Source: Diabrotica undecimpunctata (lineage: Eukaryota > Arthropoda > Insecta > Coleoptera > Chrysomelidae). From it: a DNA stretch of 64,000 nt. Under the pieces are notes generated by a model, which was not told where the DNA came from, did not search any database, and was given only the letters and a program-made list of their open reading frames with translations. The first letter of the stretch is position 1. The number at the start of each line of letters is the position of its first letter. The stretch is from the NCBI RefSeq assembly GCF_040954645.1, contig NC_092806.1:110591231-110655230 (forward strand), read 5' to 3'. Positions 36,404 to 48,726 of the stretch are shown here, in pieces. A program made the translations under genes and the position numbers.

Positions 36404-37477
36404 GAAGCCATGGATGAATTCTACATCCCCGATAAACTGATAAGATTGGTTAAGGCTAGAATGCGTAAAGTTGTTTGCAAAGTCGAAATACAGGGCGAAT
36501 AATCACAGGCATTTGAAACGCATGTTGGGCTGCGACAGGGAGATGCGCTGGCGTGTCTCCTTTTTAACATAGCTCTGGAAAAGGCGGTCAGGGATGCCCA
36601 AATAGACAACAGAGGGAACATTTTTAATAAATCATCCCAAATTTTGGCATATGCAGATGATGTCGACCTAGTTGCCCGCACAACACACAAGCTAGAAGAA
36701 ATGTTTACTACCTTGTAAAACGCCTCAAAAAATATGGGCCTGCAAGTAAATGAAGATAAAACTAAGATAATAGCATCAACACCCAACAATAGAGCCAGAA
36801 ACATCGGCCACCAATTAATGGTTGATAATTCTACCTTTGAAGTGGTGGACAAATTCACATACTTAGGCTCCCTGATCACCAAGGAGAACGTCATGAAGGA
36901 AGAAATCAAGCGAAGAATAACCCTCGCAAACAAATGCTATTTTGGACTGAGTAGACATATGAGAAGCAGAAACTTAAGCCAAAAAACAAAAATAACCATA
37001 TACAAAACCCTTATACAACCAGTGTTGACATATGGGTCGGAGACATGGACCATTTCCAAGGCAGATGAAAATCTCCTGCTTATATTTGAACGAAGGATCC
37101 TGAGAAGAATATTCGGTGGCATCTGTGAAAATGGTGTTTGGAGAAGGAGGTCGAGATATATCACAGATATAAACATATATTTGGTGGTAAAGACATAGTA
37201 TCCTTTTTAAAAATAGGAAGACTAAGATGGGCAGGACATCTGGCAAGATCACAGCAGAACAACCCTCCTAGAAGAATCCTTATGTCGCAACCTGTGGGAA
37301 GTAGAAGTAGGGGTAGGCCAAAACTCAGATGGAGGGATGGTGTAGATAAGGATGGTAAACAAATAGGCGCAGCAAACTGGCAACAGTTGGCAATGGATAT
37401 AACTGACTGGCGTAATAGACTTGGAAAGGTCGAGGCTCTTTTATAGGACTGTAGCACCAATGATGATGATGATGATG
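36404..37477 (+). pseudogene. Young R1-like LINE, 5'-truncated, 14-bp target duplication
   Basis: Starts in the RT at EAMDEFYIPDKLIRLVKARM, then VGLRQGDALACLLFNIALEK (motif B), ILAYADDVDLVARTTH (motif C, YADD intact near 36648-36660), NEDKTKIIASTPNN and FTYLGSLITKEN. The C-terminal region has QPVLTYGSETWTISKADENL, FERRILRRIFG, LRWAGHLARSQQNNPPRRIL, GRPKLRWRDGVDKDG and WRNRLGKVEALL with a stop near 37446, followed by a (GAT)n tail. Only two stops (36500-36502, 36715-36717) and one frameshift near 37150 break it. AATTCGGCAGGTAT flanks it at 36390-36403 and 37478-37491. It is among the youngest insertions in the window. Confidence 0.93.
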
Positions 37478-37491
37478 AATTCGGCAGGTAT

Positions 37492-38135
37492 ATTAAAAAG
37501 TCATACCAGGAAAACCCATAGATGAAATTTTCACGTATATAACCGTACATTATTTTTTAAAAGTATTCTTCAACTTCGCTTATTATAAAAAAATAATCTT
37601 ACCTGTTAATCTGCACTCTCAGAAATATTTGTTAACTTACCTGAAAGAAAAAAAAAACATAAAATAACTAACTCGAAAAGTTTTTTGTTGATTATTTGGG
37701 TTTAAAGCTCTAGGTTTTTTAAATAATATTATCTGTCTAAAGCTATACTAATTATGTTACTTTTAAAGGTTTTAAACAGTGGAAAAAATAGCTTTTGTCA
37801 ACGATTTATTGACACAATAATATAATAAAACACAAATAAATTTTAAAATTGGTATTTAGTTTACCAACTCGGGAACCGTTCCTATACACCATCTATTATC
37901 TAATAATGTTGTTTTTAATAAAGTAGTAATTAAACAAACTATCTTTGACAATAGTACCAAAATATGAAAGACTTATTTTAATAATTTTAAGGATATATCA
38001 AATAAGATTTTGAATAAGTTTATATGTGACAATTATTGAGTGTGTTGAAAACATTTCAAAATAGTTTTTAAAAAAGAAAATTTTATAAAAAAAGGGGGGT
38101 GTTACTATAACTAAAACTTGTATTGAACAACTTTT
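37492..38135. other. Unrecognised AT-rich DNA
   Basis: Homopolymer-rich; nothing recognised. Confidence 0.4.
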
Positions 38136-38575
38136 AATTTTGCTTGTTCTTTCAGTTCCACTCCTATCGGATGTTCGAAATCATTCTGGCAATATAATTT
38201 TGTTGGTTACGTGCCTCAATAGGTCAATTGAACTCTATTCAAACGATTCACGGAGGTTGCGTAGCCATGACATTTTACGTCTTCCTACGTCTCTTCTGAC
38301 TTTGATATTACTCTGCATTATATTCCTTATTAGTTCGTATTTTTTACCTTACGTGATGTACTCCAAGTGTTCCAACTTCCTTAATTTTATGGAATTTAAA
38401 ACTTCGCATTGTTTTTCTAGTTGTTATAGAACTTTTCCGTTTGTTTTGCGATCCATCCATGATATTTTCAGAATACGTCAGTAACATTACATTTTGAATG
38501 CTTCCAGGTTTTTAATGTTGGATTGTTTCAGTGTGCAGGTCTCAACCCCATACAACAGGAAGGAGAAAATATAAC
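38136..38575 (-). pseudogene. RTE-like LINE, C-terminal fragment
   Basis: Leftward translation gives TLKQSNIKNLEAFKM, RILKISWMDRKTNGKVL (about 38500-38440) and LEHLEYIT, the C-terminal part of an RTE-like polyprotein, then a strongly decayed tail. Stops abound and no tail or target duplication was found. Confidence 0.65.
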
Positions 38576-38619
38576 ATCGAAGCATTCTTTTTCAAAATTC
38601 GGTCACATACTTGTTCAAT

Positions 38620-39475
38620 TTCAATGGAAGCTCAATTGGGATACTGAATTAAAACTTATCCTAAATAGAGTATGAAGAAGGGCTAGACTCCTGGGAGCCC
38701 TATCAGGCAAATCTTGGGGTTCACAGAGTAAGACTCCCCTACACACCTATAAAACCTACATCAGACCTAGTGTTAAATACAGGACTGTTCTTTACTCCTC
38801 ACTGAACAACCGCCAAATAAACGCTATCATGGCCACTAAACGCAATATCTTAAGAAAGATCATGAAGAGGCGTGCTGACTATCCGTCGGCATTAATTCAT
38901 CAACTGGCAAACATACCCACCGTAGAGAGTAGAATCCAAACTCTCGGCAAGAGATATGTCCTACAAACCATAACAAGCTTCAATATCAGAGCAAAGGAGG
39001 TCCTTAAAACATCTTGCCACTGAATAGGACACACATTCACCAGGCACTCCACAAAGAAAGTTCCCTTCCTCCCGGCCAAACTTTTCAATCTGGCTGGAAT
39101 CGAACTTCCTGATAAGTATTTTAACACCCTAGAAGCGACGCCAATAAGATATAACATATTCTAACAATCTGCAAGCCAAAAATGCTCGATCGAAAGAGCC
39201 GTTTTCTAATGTATAGCTGGTAACACGCGATAGTACCCCACAGTGCGGCATGGCTAAAAACCTTCCTCAGTACACACCACACACCACAAACGACACAACA
39301 CTCACACTGACTGACTACTGCTTCTTAGCAAGATATTCGTCTTCCCAATATCTCCTTTACCAACACAAACTTCATTCAGAGACTGACGTCTGTTCTTGTC
39401 AACTTTCTCCCTGGCAAGGGAGCCTATACCTTGAAGAGGCGCCCCACCTAAACGAGGTATAAATAACGTTACACA
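38620..39475 (+). pseudogene. Jockey-like LINE 3' end (same family as 18.4-19.5 kb)
   Basis: LKLILNRV, GALSGKSWGSQSKTPLHTYK, TYIRPSVKYRTVLYSSLNNR, MATKRNILRKIMKRRADYPS and TKKVPFLPAKLFNLAGIELP lie in order and parallel the blocks at 18700-19180. The downstream untranslated part shares CCTTGAAGA(G/T)G near 39430 with the other copy. The 5' half is missing, and RT motifs A-C are not present. Confidence 0.7.
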
Positions 39476-40659
39476 CATTATCCAGAGCGTTATATTGATA
39501 TTGTGATTACATAAAAGTTTTCTCGTTTTGTTAAAAGTTGACCGTACAATTTCAATGCGGCCTCTTATTTATATCGTTTAATCAGTATCTTCTGTGAGGT
39601 ATTTGTAAGAAGATATTTGTTCATTTTGTTTATTATCTAGTACTAGCATAACTTTGATGTTTTGTGCTTTTGTAAATACAAAAAACTTGGTTTTCTTCAA
39701 ATTTGTTTTTAGTCTATAATCGTTGCAATGTATAGTTAGTTGTTGATCAAGGTGTTGCAGTTCTTATAGTGTTCCCGGCCGAAGGATAGTATCATATGTT
39801 ATTAAGTGGCTCACTGTTTATTATTAGGCCCTCATGGTCTTCAACGTAAATTCTACAATGTCTTCACTGTATAAACTAAACAACAATTGTGATAAAATAC
39901 ACTATCTTTCGCTGTTTGATTCGAATAGAGCTTATACCTATATAATTCTAATGTCTCTACTGTCTATGTTTTTATTTAACATATTATGTTGCACTTTGTC
40001 AAACGCCTTCTCAAAATCAATAAAATAGGCAAATACTTTTTGATTTATATCTAGGCATCTATGCCAAAGACCACTCACTGCAAACAGTGCATCCCGTGTT
40101 CCTAGACCTTTTATAAAACCCATTTGTGTATTATTTATGCCTTAATCTAATTTATTATGTATTTTATTAAGAATTACTTCTAAAAACAGTTTCACGACGT
40201 GACTCATTAAGGTTATGGTGCGACTTTTGGGAAGCAGTATAAATGTCGATTGGAGCCATTCATTAGGTATTATAGCTGTTCTATATATGGTATTGAATAG
40301 ATCCAGAAGAAGGTCAATAGATTCAAAATACACAATTTTGAGTGATTCGATGGGAACTTTATCAGGTCTGGGAGATTAACCACTTTTAGATTCGGTTTCA
40401 TCATATTTAATTGGATTTTTTGTTTTAAACGATATTCTTTTATTTATTAATAGTGATATTTCTTCAGTCATTCAGTCTTCATGTTTTCTTTTCTTTGGTT
40501 TTTCGTTAAGTTTTCATTTGCTGTTTTATTTATTGCTTGATTCATATTCTCCCAATTCTGATAAATTTTATAGCTACTTGGGCATTACGTAAATTTTTGG
40601 TTTGTTTGTTTGTGATTCCCTTAATCTCTTAATATCAATTCTACTTTGTGTGGTTTTTT

Positions 40660-40953
40660 CCACACCTAATGGGGAAAGAAAGAGGGGTGATATATACCAT
40701 TAAAAGGAGAAAGTTAGAATATATAGAACATATAATAAAAAACGGCTTTAAATACAGATTACTAAAAATAATCCTTCAAGGCGAAGTATTCGGAAAGCGA
40801 GGAATTGGGAGAAGAAGAATATCATAGTTAAAAAACCTGAAGAAATGGTTCTCCACAACAACAACTAATATATTTAAATCATCAGTTAATAAAATAATTA
40901 TAACCAGAATGATCGCCAATATTCGAAACGAATAGGCACCAAAAGAAGAAGAA
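40660..40953 (+). mobile_element. 5'-truncated RTE 3' end nested in the RTE remnant
   Basis: Encodes TIKRRKLEYIEHIIKNGFKY, LLKIILQGEVFGKRGIGRRR and IIITRMIANIRNE with a stop, then AAAAGAAGAAGAA. It is the same subfamily as the RTE at 7665-8851 (QGKVFGRRGPGRRRISW). GTGGTTTTTT flanks it at 40650-40659 and 40954-40963. Confidence 0.88.
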
Positions 40954-41145
40954 GTGGTTTTTTTAATCAGCTTCAATTTGGTTCGTAATCTAACTACTAT
41001 GGGGTTATGGTCTGAATCGATATCTGCTCCAAGGTAAGTTTTGGCAGAAAGTATAGAATTACGAAATCTTTTTTTTCTAATGAGGATAAAATCAATTTGA
41101 TTTCGAGTTATTCTATTTATTTATCTTCAGAAGACTTCTATGTAT

Positions 41146-41934
41146 CTTCTCTTCTTCTTAAGGTGCGTTCTCCATTACTGAAGGTTGGCTATAACTACAG
41201 TAAATTGCTCTCTATCTTGAGCTGTTCTTAGTATCGAATGTGTGTCCATGCCTGTCCAGTCTCTTACATTCTTCAACCAGCAGCATTTTCTTCTTCCTGG
41301 GCCTCTTCTTCCTTCCACTTTCCCTTCCATTATAAGTAGTAGAAAGTTGTATTTTTCTCCTCTGTAAATATGTCCTAGATAACTCGTTTTTCTGTTTTTT
41401 ACAATATTTAGGAGTTCTCTCTCAGTACCCATTCTTCTTAGCACCTCGTTGTTGGTTACGTGCTCTGTTTAAGAGATCTTCAGCATCCTTCGAAAAACCC
41501 ACATTTCAAAGGCTTCTATACGCCTCATACTTGTAATTTCGAGAGTGCATGTTTCCACTCCGTATAGCAATATGGAATAAATAAACGTTTTTACAAATTG
41601 GTATCGGATATCTAACGATAACGTAGAGTTTATTAGGAATTTTTTCATTCATTGAAATGCGGACCTAGCATATTCTATACGAGCACGTATTTCGACCTCG
41701 TGGTCAAGGTCGTTTGTTATCCAGCAACCAAGATACTGGAATCTTTGTACTGGTTCTATATGTTTGTTATAGATACAAATATTAATGTCGACATTTGGTG
41801 CACGTGTAACAGCCATTACTTTTGTTTTATTTGTGTTTATATTTAATCCCAAGCTTTCTCCCTCTCTGGTTATGACTATCAAAAGTCGTTGTATACCCTC
41901 AGCACTGTCCGCAATAATGACGGTGTCGTCTGCG
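41146..41934 (-). mobile_element. 5'-truncated RTE copy nested in the RTE endonuclease
   Basis: Starts right at the RT active-site codons ADDTVIIAD (41934 leftward), then ITREGESLGLNINTNKTKVM, FQYLGCWITNDLDHEVEIRA, RMGTERELLNIVKNRKTSYL and GRRGPGRRKCCWLKNVRDW, ending with QFTVVIANLQ and a GAA-rich tail. TTCTATGTAT at 41136-41145 and 41935-41944 is a perfect 10-bp target duplication. The host reading RRLYTW is restored if one duplicate and the insert are removed. Confidence 0.92.
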
Positions 41935-43170
41935 TTCTATGTATACAATCTTCTTTTTGGTTTTTTAAAAAGTTACTTATATCGTTGGGAGTAAACTACA
42001 ATATAAGTTTAAAATAAGTTTATCTTTAACGTTCTCAAATCATTCTCAAAATAAAAACATTAATGTTATTTTTAATTAATTATAAATTATTATTGTTTGT
42101 ATTGTTATAACTATTTTCGAAGTGGAAATCGAACAATCATAAATAAACTTTCAGTACAGTATTAGCTAAAAATGTATTAGCTATTATAAATTCTTCCATG
42201 TGGCAGAATTGTATTAAATGATAACCACGTTCATTTCGATTTCCTAGAACATATTCACCCACATATCCGTCCATTCTTTCCTGGCCAACTTTGGTATTCA
42301 AGTCGCCCGTTACTATTGTATTGTGATGTTTCTTTATTGACTTCAAGACTTGTTGCAAATCATGATAAAATAGTTCGATTTCGTCTTCATATTTATCAGT
42401 CATCGGAGCATAAACTTGAATAAAATTTACTATTTTTTCTTAGACTGAAATTGTATGACAAGATTCTGTCGGAATAAGAAGTAAAACTTATTTCAGAGTT
42501 GTTGACCTTTTTTGCAACTAAGATAGTAACACCATAGCAATGATTGACTTGATGGTTACCTGAATAATACATGGTTCCGTAATTTGCAATTTGTTTGCTT
42601 GAACCTGGCCACTGTACGTCACTTATACCTAGAACATCAATTTGGAGATTTTTTATTTGAAAGAGTACGTTCACTACTTTACCACTGGCATATAAACTTT
42701 TGACATTCCAGGTTGCTTACTTTTAATATCTTAAATGCACAAGAATTTTTCTGACTTACGACCTGGGAGGCCCTGTGGTCTACAGCTATTCCTTCCCTGC
42801 CGGATCTTGTATTCCGTAGTCTACAATCAGTGAGCTTGTTTTTGTCATTTGCCATTCATGACTTAGGGTACTCCATGAGTCTGTAATGTAGTGGTTTCCC
42901 GTTGCAGTCAGCATCCTTACACCGTTGAACTATTTTTCAGTTCATATGCCTTTCCCAACTCCTGAAAAAAAGAATGCCCTTCCGCTTACCAACTCATCCG
43001 CCCGAAGCCGTTGATCAGTTAGTGGAGGATTACTTGTATCCGCAATCATTCGGTGAATTACCTGTTAATCCACGAGAGGTATTCTATTTCCCTCCTAGCT
43101 ACCGGTAAACCGGGTCGGGATTTCCCCTATCCACCACCTGGGGACGCGCTCTTTAGAGGTTAAAGATTCC

Positions 43171-44330
43171 CCTGAGAGGAAGAATTAATTTTGCTATCAG
43201 CAATTACATTAACTGCATTTCTTATGTTATTTTTTACTACAGACGACAATTTGTATCCTTCACCTAGTTCTTTTGTTGCTTATTCTTTCGCTTTTTAAAT
43301 ACAAGTAATTTAAACTATTTTTCTTTTAAGTAAATCTACCAACCACACATCTGTAAAAATTCCAAGACCCCATCTTAATTTTTCTAACTTGTAATGGTGT
43401 TCTTCCTGAAATCATTCTCACTGGACAATTCGAACAGGGACTCAGTTGGCTTCCATAAATCAATGAATATGAGTTTGAACATTTATGTTAATACTTGGTC
43501 AGACAAAAGATGAAAGAACAATATCCAAACAAATTATTGGTTAGCAAACTAAAGGAAAACAAAAGTAAGGTTGAGAAATTACCTAAACAAAAGGTGGAGA
43601 AAAATACTTCTGAATATGGAGATTAGCTGACAGTTTATGGCAGGACCAAGGTAACAACTTAAAATCAAATTATGAAAGGCAAGCTAACGACTCTTTAATA
43701 TGTAGTTTAAAGATTTACTAATAATAGCTAATAAATAAATTGTTCAAAACATTTCATTCTGATATTAATATTTTTGCTATAACTTAACCTAAACAAATAT
43801 ATTAAAATGTAAATAAGGCTTACCTAGGTGTAGATTTATCATTCTTAAAATTCCCTAGATAAGGTAATATACATTTTACTACTATTATTTACAAAAAAAA
43901 CCGTGAGAAATGTAACTACCATTCCTTTAAATATTATAAAATTATGTCCATGAAATTCTTAGTAGAGATAACAATTTTTAGTTATGAATTTCAAAAATTA
44001 TAAAAAAACATTCATGATTCAAATTCACAAAAAATACATCATAGCATAGTCTATAGTTAAGATGATCTTTATGATGTTTATATATTTTCAGTGAAATTAT
44101 GAAAATACATGTTACAAACATAAACGACCTCAAAAAAAGTTCTAACGTTTTTTGTATTATTTCTTCACTCTTATAACCCTATATTTAATAATTATTGTTC
44201 ACCATAGTTATAATAGTTATATTAGTATTAGAAATATTAATAAAGTAATATCTTTTAAGACACCATAGGGTAAATGTAACACAATAAAACTTTTTCAAGA
44301 ACTCGAATAAATCAGTAAATAATTTGATAG
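43171..44330. other. Unrecognised AT-rich DNA
   Basis: No gene or repeat recognised. Confidence 0.4.
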
Positions 44331-44339
44331 GTTAAGCAA

Positions 44340-44577
44340 ACATGAAGGAAGGACTTAGGGGTATGAAAAATAGAAAACAACTTATTCTCAGACCTACAGA
44401 ATACACATTTAAAATGTCATCAAAATCGGTCCAGCCGTTTCGAGTAAAGAAGATTTTACATGGCAACAACATGTGGTGTTCATAAGCGGTCACCCATCCA
44501 AGTAGTAACCGCAGCTGATACTGTTTGACTTCGGTGATCAAACAAGAACCGATGTATTCAGTGTGGTATGGCTGTTG
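44340..44577 (-). mobile_element. 5S rRNA-derived sequence, probable SINE3-type element
   Basis: The minus strand from 44577 to 44462 aligns along nearly its whole length with eukaryotic 5S rRNA: CAACAGCCATACCACACTGA, ATACATCGGTTCTTGTTTGA, TCACCGAAGTCAAACAG, GGATGGGTGACCGCTTATGA and a final CATGTTGTTGCC. The internal promoter region is recognisable. It continues past the 5S 3' end into CTCGAAACGGCTGGACCGAT and TTTGATGACATTTTA (44450-44400), a body seen at RTE-type 3' ends. A 5S head joined to a LINE-like tail is the design of SINE3 elements. The alternative is a plain 5S pseudogene. No clear target duplication was found. Confidence 0.75.
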
Positions 44578-45430
44578 AATAATCTATTAATACTGACATT
44601 TATTTTGTTAATCCTAGCTTTTTTGTTAGTCGTAGTATAGCGCTATCTATTAGTTACACTGCGATTTAAAATAAAAAAAAACTGTTTTTGAGGTCTTTCC
44701 GTACAATTTTTTTAAAATTATCTTTGACATAATCTTTCTCCTGATAATAACAAACACAACAAAAAAGGAATTATCTAATTTGGTGCACTCGTTCTGAAAT
44801 GATGCCCGTACAAACATTTTGGATATTCCATTCTGGAGCCTATTAACACAAATTAACAACATACTATCAGATAGATACTTTCATTCGCACCACAAAAATC
44901 TGTTTTTACCCATATTTTATTCATCCTTTATATATCAGACCTTGTGATATTGCTGCAACGAAATTTGTATAGCTAAAGATCTGGCTCTATCTGTCTAAAA
45001 TAAGAATTTTGGAGACACCGGGACATACTTAGCAGACGATTTATCAATTGTAAATAAAAAAAAATTAGAACCTAGAATAGGTTACTACCAACCATAAATA
45101 AGCATTGAGATAGCTGCTTCCACCTTAATAACAGCAAACCGCCAACTAAAACTATCTTTTAATACCATTGTATTCATACACCAAAAGCATCCAAAATAAC
45201 TTACAGTTACTTTAGACAGAATCCTACCTTTCAAACAACATACTAAAAATACCTCCTTCAAGATAAGGACTGATTTCATCCCTGCCCAAGGATGGCACGG
45301 TAAAACGTGGAGCGTTCCACATTTTTCACGAGAATGAAGAAAAGGAGGGGAAAGAGTGGGTAAAAGCACCTAGGACCAGGAATCAGGCAACGTACTGGTA
45401 AGCAAGTTAGAGCGATAAGAACTATCTAAT
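44578..45430. other. Unrecognised DNA
   Basis: Nothing recognised; a minus-strand open frame at 45085-45369 has low-complexity, unfamiliar content. Confidence 0.35.
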
Positions 45431-45445
45431 ACGAAGATTCTAGAA

Positions 45446-46015
45446 ATAAACGCAGGAATGGCGAGGACCGCTCACGACATTGCAGAAGTACTCGCACGAA
45501 AGAAAGGTTATGACATGATCCTCTTTCTGGAGCCCAATGTAAAGTTGGTCTCTCGACAGAGAATCATTAAAGATAGATCTGACGTGGCCGTATACGTAGT
45601 GAATCTAGGAGTTGGCATCACCAGACACTTCGTTAATAACGGTTATTTTAAGGTTTATGTAGGAAACCTGGTGGTGTACAATTTCTATGTTTCACTAAAC
45701 GTCTTGCGTCGAGTATATGAAGAATGCATTGACTCGATTATGCAAGAGGCTAGGACGGAGACTGTACCGGTCGTTATAGCCGATGGATATCGTCCATGGA
45801 ACCCACGAGTGCAAGATAGGAGAGGCAAATACCTATCAGAATGGATTCCCACAACTTGGGGCTTATAGTGCTAAATGATAATGGGGCACCTACATTCGTG
45901 AGAGGTAATAGTGAATCCTTTTTGGATATCTTACTAGTTTCAACGATACTTCTAAACAGTGTCGTAAGCTGGACTGTTTGGGAAGGAGAATCGCTTAGCT
46001 GAAAGAAGACTAGAA
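45446..46015 (+). pseudogene. R1/LOA-like LINE endonuclease fragment
   Basis: From NAGMARTAHDIAEVLARKKG the frame runs through MILFLEPNVKLVSRQRI, DVAVYVVNLGVGITRHFVNN and NLVVYNFYVSLNVLRRVYEE. The usual GDFNAKS catalytic block reads ADGYRPWNPRVQDRRGKYLS, so the active-site Asn is lost. After the stop at 45866-45868 the text continues with LNDNGAPTFVRGNSESFLDI and WTVWEGESLS near 46000, where relatives have SDHRYI. It is an APE-type endonuclease that nicks target DNA for priming. RT is not found downstream. Confidence 0.75.
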
Positions 46016-47814
46016 TTTATACATTGATGTTGTACTTAACCTTATTACAACTTTCCGTGTACCCAGCCGTACAGATAGGTCGTAGCCAACCATATGAAAG
46101 GTCTCAATCCATGAAACATTCAAACCAAACAAAATATCCAGTTCTCGAAATCAAACTCAAATCAAATCCCTAGAAATATTCTCGTTACAGGAATACCAGA
46201 AATAACCATAAAATATCCTCCGAGATTAATCTCAATATCGAATCTCCAAAAGTTACCGGTAACAGATGAAAATCCAAAAAAATAACATCAAGGCAGCTTA
46301 AATGGCCTCTAGGAAAAACATAGGCATTCGCCCCGGACCTTACTGCGTTATTTCTTCAAAAGAAAAACCAACAATTGATATTGCACAAAAATAATGTAAA
46401 AACAATACTTACAAAACGCCGTTTTTGGTACACAAAGCTAAGACTCGAAAACGGAAGTTTTAATTCTGCGATTCGATGATATTTCATTATTACTTTAAAG
46501 CAAATAAGTTTTTAATTGGAAATTCAATATTTCATTATTAATAAATGTCAGAATACCGACCAATAAAAGTCACAGAACTGATAAGTTATAATATTTACCG
46601 ATTTTGTTTAATGGTTGTCCTTAGTCGTAGATAGTTTTTGTTTCTTCTGGACAAAAAAAAAATGTTTCTAAAACTTTTAACCAAAAACATATTATACTTT
46701 ATCTATTTCTTTAATTTACCCTTATAAGTTGATATTTACTAAGTTGATAATTTTATAATTTCAGAGATAAATCTCTAAAATTATAAAATGATACTGGGTG
46801 TCGCAGTAGAAGAAAGGGTATCAACAATGTTATAATCACCTAAATCACTCACTCCGTATTTTTATATTTTTGTTCGAAGATTATAGTTAAGTTGACCTGT
46901 CGGAGCGTTTATTAAAATCTTGTAAAATAGAGTCAAAAATAATTATATCACATAAGTGGTTTTCACAATCTACGTCTTTTTTATAAATGAAATAATTAGA
47001 AAACAACGTCATCAACAAACTACAACCGATAAAGATGCATTTTAATAAGATTTTTCCCATTAAACCTCATCAAAAAGGTAAATTAGCATTTCTCGTTGGT
47101 AATAATAAAGAAAAAATACATTTTCGGTCATCAGCGTCCTGGTTTTATAAATCCTTTTCCATCAAGACATTATCAAACTGAAGCCGCAACGATTTGCATA
47201 AAAAAGGAAAAACTCTTTAGCGGACCCCTTTTCGGATTTTCACGAAAAGTACGACATTAACGACCTGAGTCTCCTGATTATAAAAACATTAAAATCGCGG
47301 GTATGTATCAATTGCACATTTACATTTTTGTATAGGCCTAACACAACTGAAACACGCTTTAAAATATTGACAACATTGAAACTTTTTTAAATGCCGTAAA
47401 TATCTGGATCGGATACATTATTCACTTTCCTGTTTGTTCAAATATTTGATTATTTTGCGCGTTCGCTGAAGAGTCTTATTTTAGTTTCTTTTAACGATTG
47501 CCAAATTTTAGCTCTTATATGTTAATTATTGCATTTTGTCATTTTTTGACATTTATCATTATTTCCATGTCTATTTGTTATGTTAGGTCAGCACAGAAGT
47601 GAACAACTTGTGAGTCCGTAATATCTTATAAACAGTCCCTTAAGAAACTGTCAAGGCACAATAAAGTAACTTTGATATGAGTGCTAGGATATAACGAATT
47701 GCTAATAACGGGGTTTGTGATAGTCTTTCTAAATAAGGAGCAAGGCATTTATATCACCTTTTAGAACGTTTTCCATTAGATCATCATCAGTGAAAACATC
47801 TTAAAATTAGCTGA
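46016..47814. other. Unrecognised DNA with one short palindrome
   Basis: No gene seen. ATTTTATAATTTCAGAGAT and its near-complement (18 of 19) form a hairpin at about 46750-46789. Confidence 0.4.
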
Positions 47815-48245
47815 AACTAGCCACGTATTATGGTCTATGTGAAATGTATGTGGTACTTTATCAAAGTCTTTGTCGAAGTCTACAAAGTCTACACTGTACT
47901 GTATATCAACTGTACTATACTCGTACACATTCGAAAACCAAACTATTTTATCCCAAACAATCTCGTTGCAAAATCGAAATATACGACAATATAATATTTT
48001 CATTAAAATTTGAGTGTGAAACTTGTTACACACGCATTACTTTTGGGAATAGTAACAAATAATATTGATTCCAGCCAGTTGTCTGGTAATTTGGCACTAT
48101 TCCATATGTTGTTAAAGAAAAAGGTAATAATCGCCACCTTATCATTATCTAATAGGTTTAACAATCTGTAGGTATCTCGATGCAGCCAGGAATTTTACTT
48201 GGTCGATGACCATGTTGCAGTTTCGCAAATGCTCAAAAATATAAA
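47815..48245 (-). pseudogene. RTE-like RT fragment
   Basis: Leftward translation: MEKCQITRQLAGI, CNKFHTQILMKILYCRIFRF, then EYSTVDIQYSVDFVDFDKDF and DKVPHTF. This covers the RT from the finger region to motif A (VDFDKDFDKV, where relatives have IDFEKAFDKV). Heavily decayed and truncated on both sides. Confidence 0.65.
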
Positions 48246-48726
48246 ATAAATATTAAATGGAAATCATTCCTAAGTCGTACTTGCAACTCCAACTATTTGC
48301 CCGTAATAAAAATAAAATTAAAAGGGCGTGTTACAATTGCTTAAGAAAAGCAACATTGGCGCTCCCACCTATATTTCCGATGCTACAGTCGTCTCCAGTA
48401 ACATTTCCGGTGTGCAATGATCCGGAGAAAATCTATGGTCAATCTTAACTCTTCACTTTTATTCTGGTCTACAGCGAGATGGATATCTCTTTCGCTAGGC
48501 GGTAGCATCCGCTACCCTCATTCCACATCCCACGTGGAGATTCAAGGTTTGAGTAAACACATTATTTGTTGCAAACTTATATTGTTGCTGTTATATATCA
48601 AGCACCGTTTACTTGCATAATATTGTTATATACATTTGTTGATAATTTATATTGTGCTGAACAATTGCTTTAATCTTGTGTCGCGCTTTAAATAGTTTTG
48701 CTGTTTAGAACATTTTAAGTTTGTAT
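48246..48726. other. Unrecognised DNA
   Basis: Contains a slightly G+C richer block (48470-48560, CTAGGCGGTAGCATCCGCTA) with a small inverted repeat (TAGGCGGTAGC / GCTACC), otherwise nothing known. Confidence 0.35.

Larger units (their letters stand above)
39550..43170 (-). pseudogene. RTE-like LINE with 5' leader, endonuclease and RT, invaded by three insertions
   Basis: From right to left: a leader at about 43170-42720 containing ACCGGGTCGGGATTTCCCC-type sequence; the endonuclease starting ATWNVKSLYASGK (about 42710), LQIDVLGISDVQWPGSSKQI, TGDLNTKVGQERMDGYVG and GNRNERGYHLIQFC; then RRLYTWKS and NQIDFILIRKKRFRNSIL (about 41105-41060), DIDSDHNPIVVRLRTKLKL; and the RT MGFIKGLGTRDALFAVSG and AYFIDFEKAFDKVQHNML (about 40110-39980). 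The reading resumes exactly across insertions at 41146-41934, 40660-40953 and roughly 41980-42165. Downstream of motif A it decays. It is the most complete LINE in 5'-3' extent here, but it is dead. Confidence 0.8.

Noticed and set aside
45085..45369. 94-codon minus-strand open frame
   Set aside because: Composition is unlike a protein family I know, and it lies opposite the likely leader of the R1-like endonuclease fragment.
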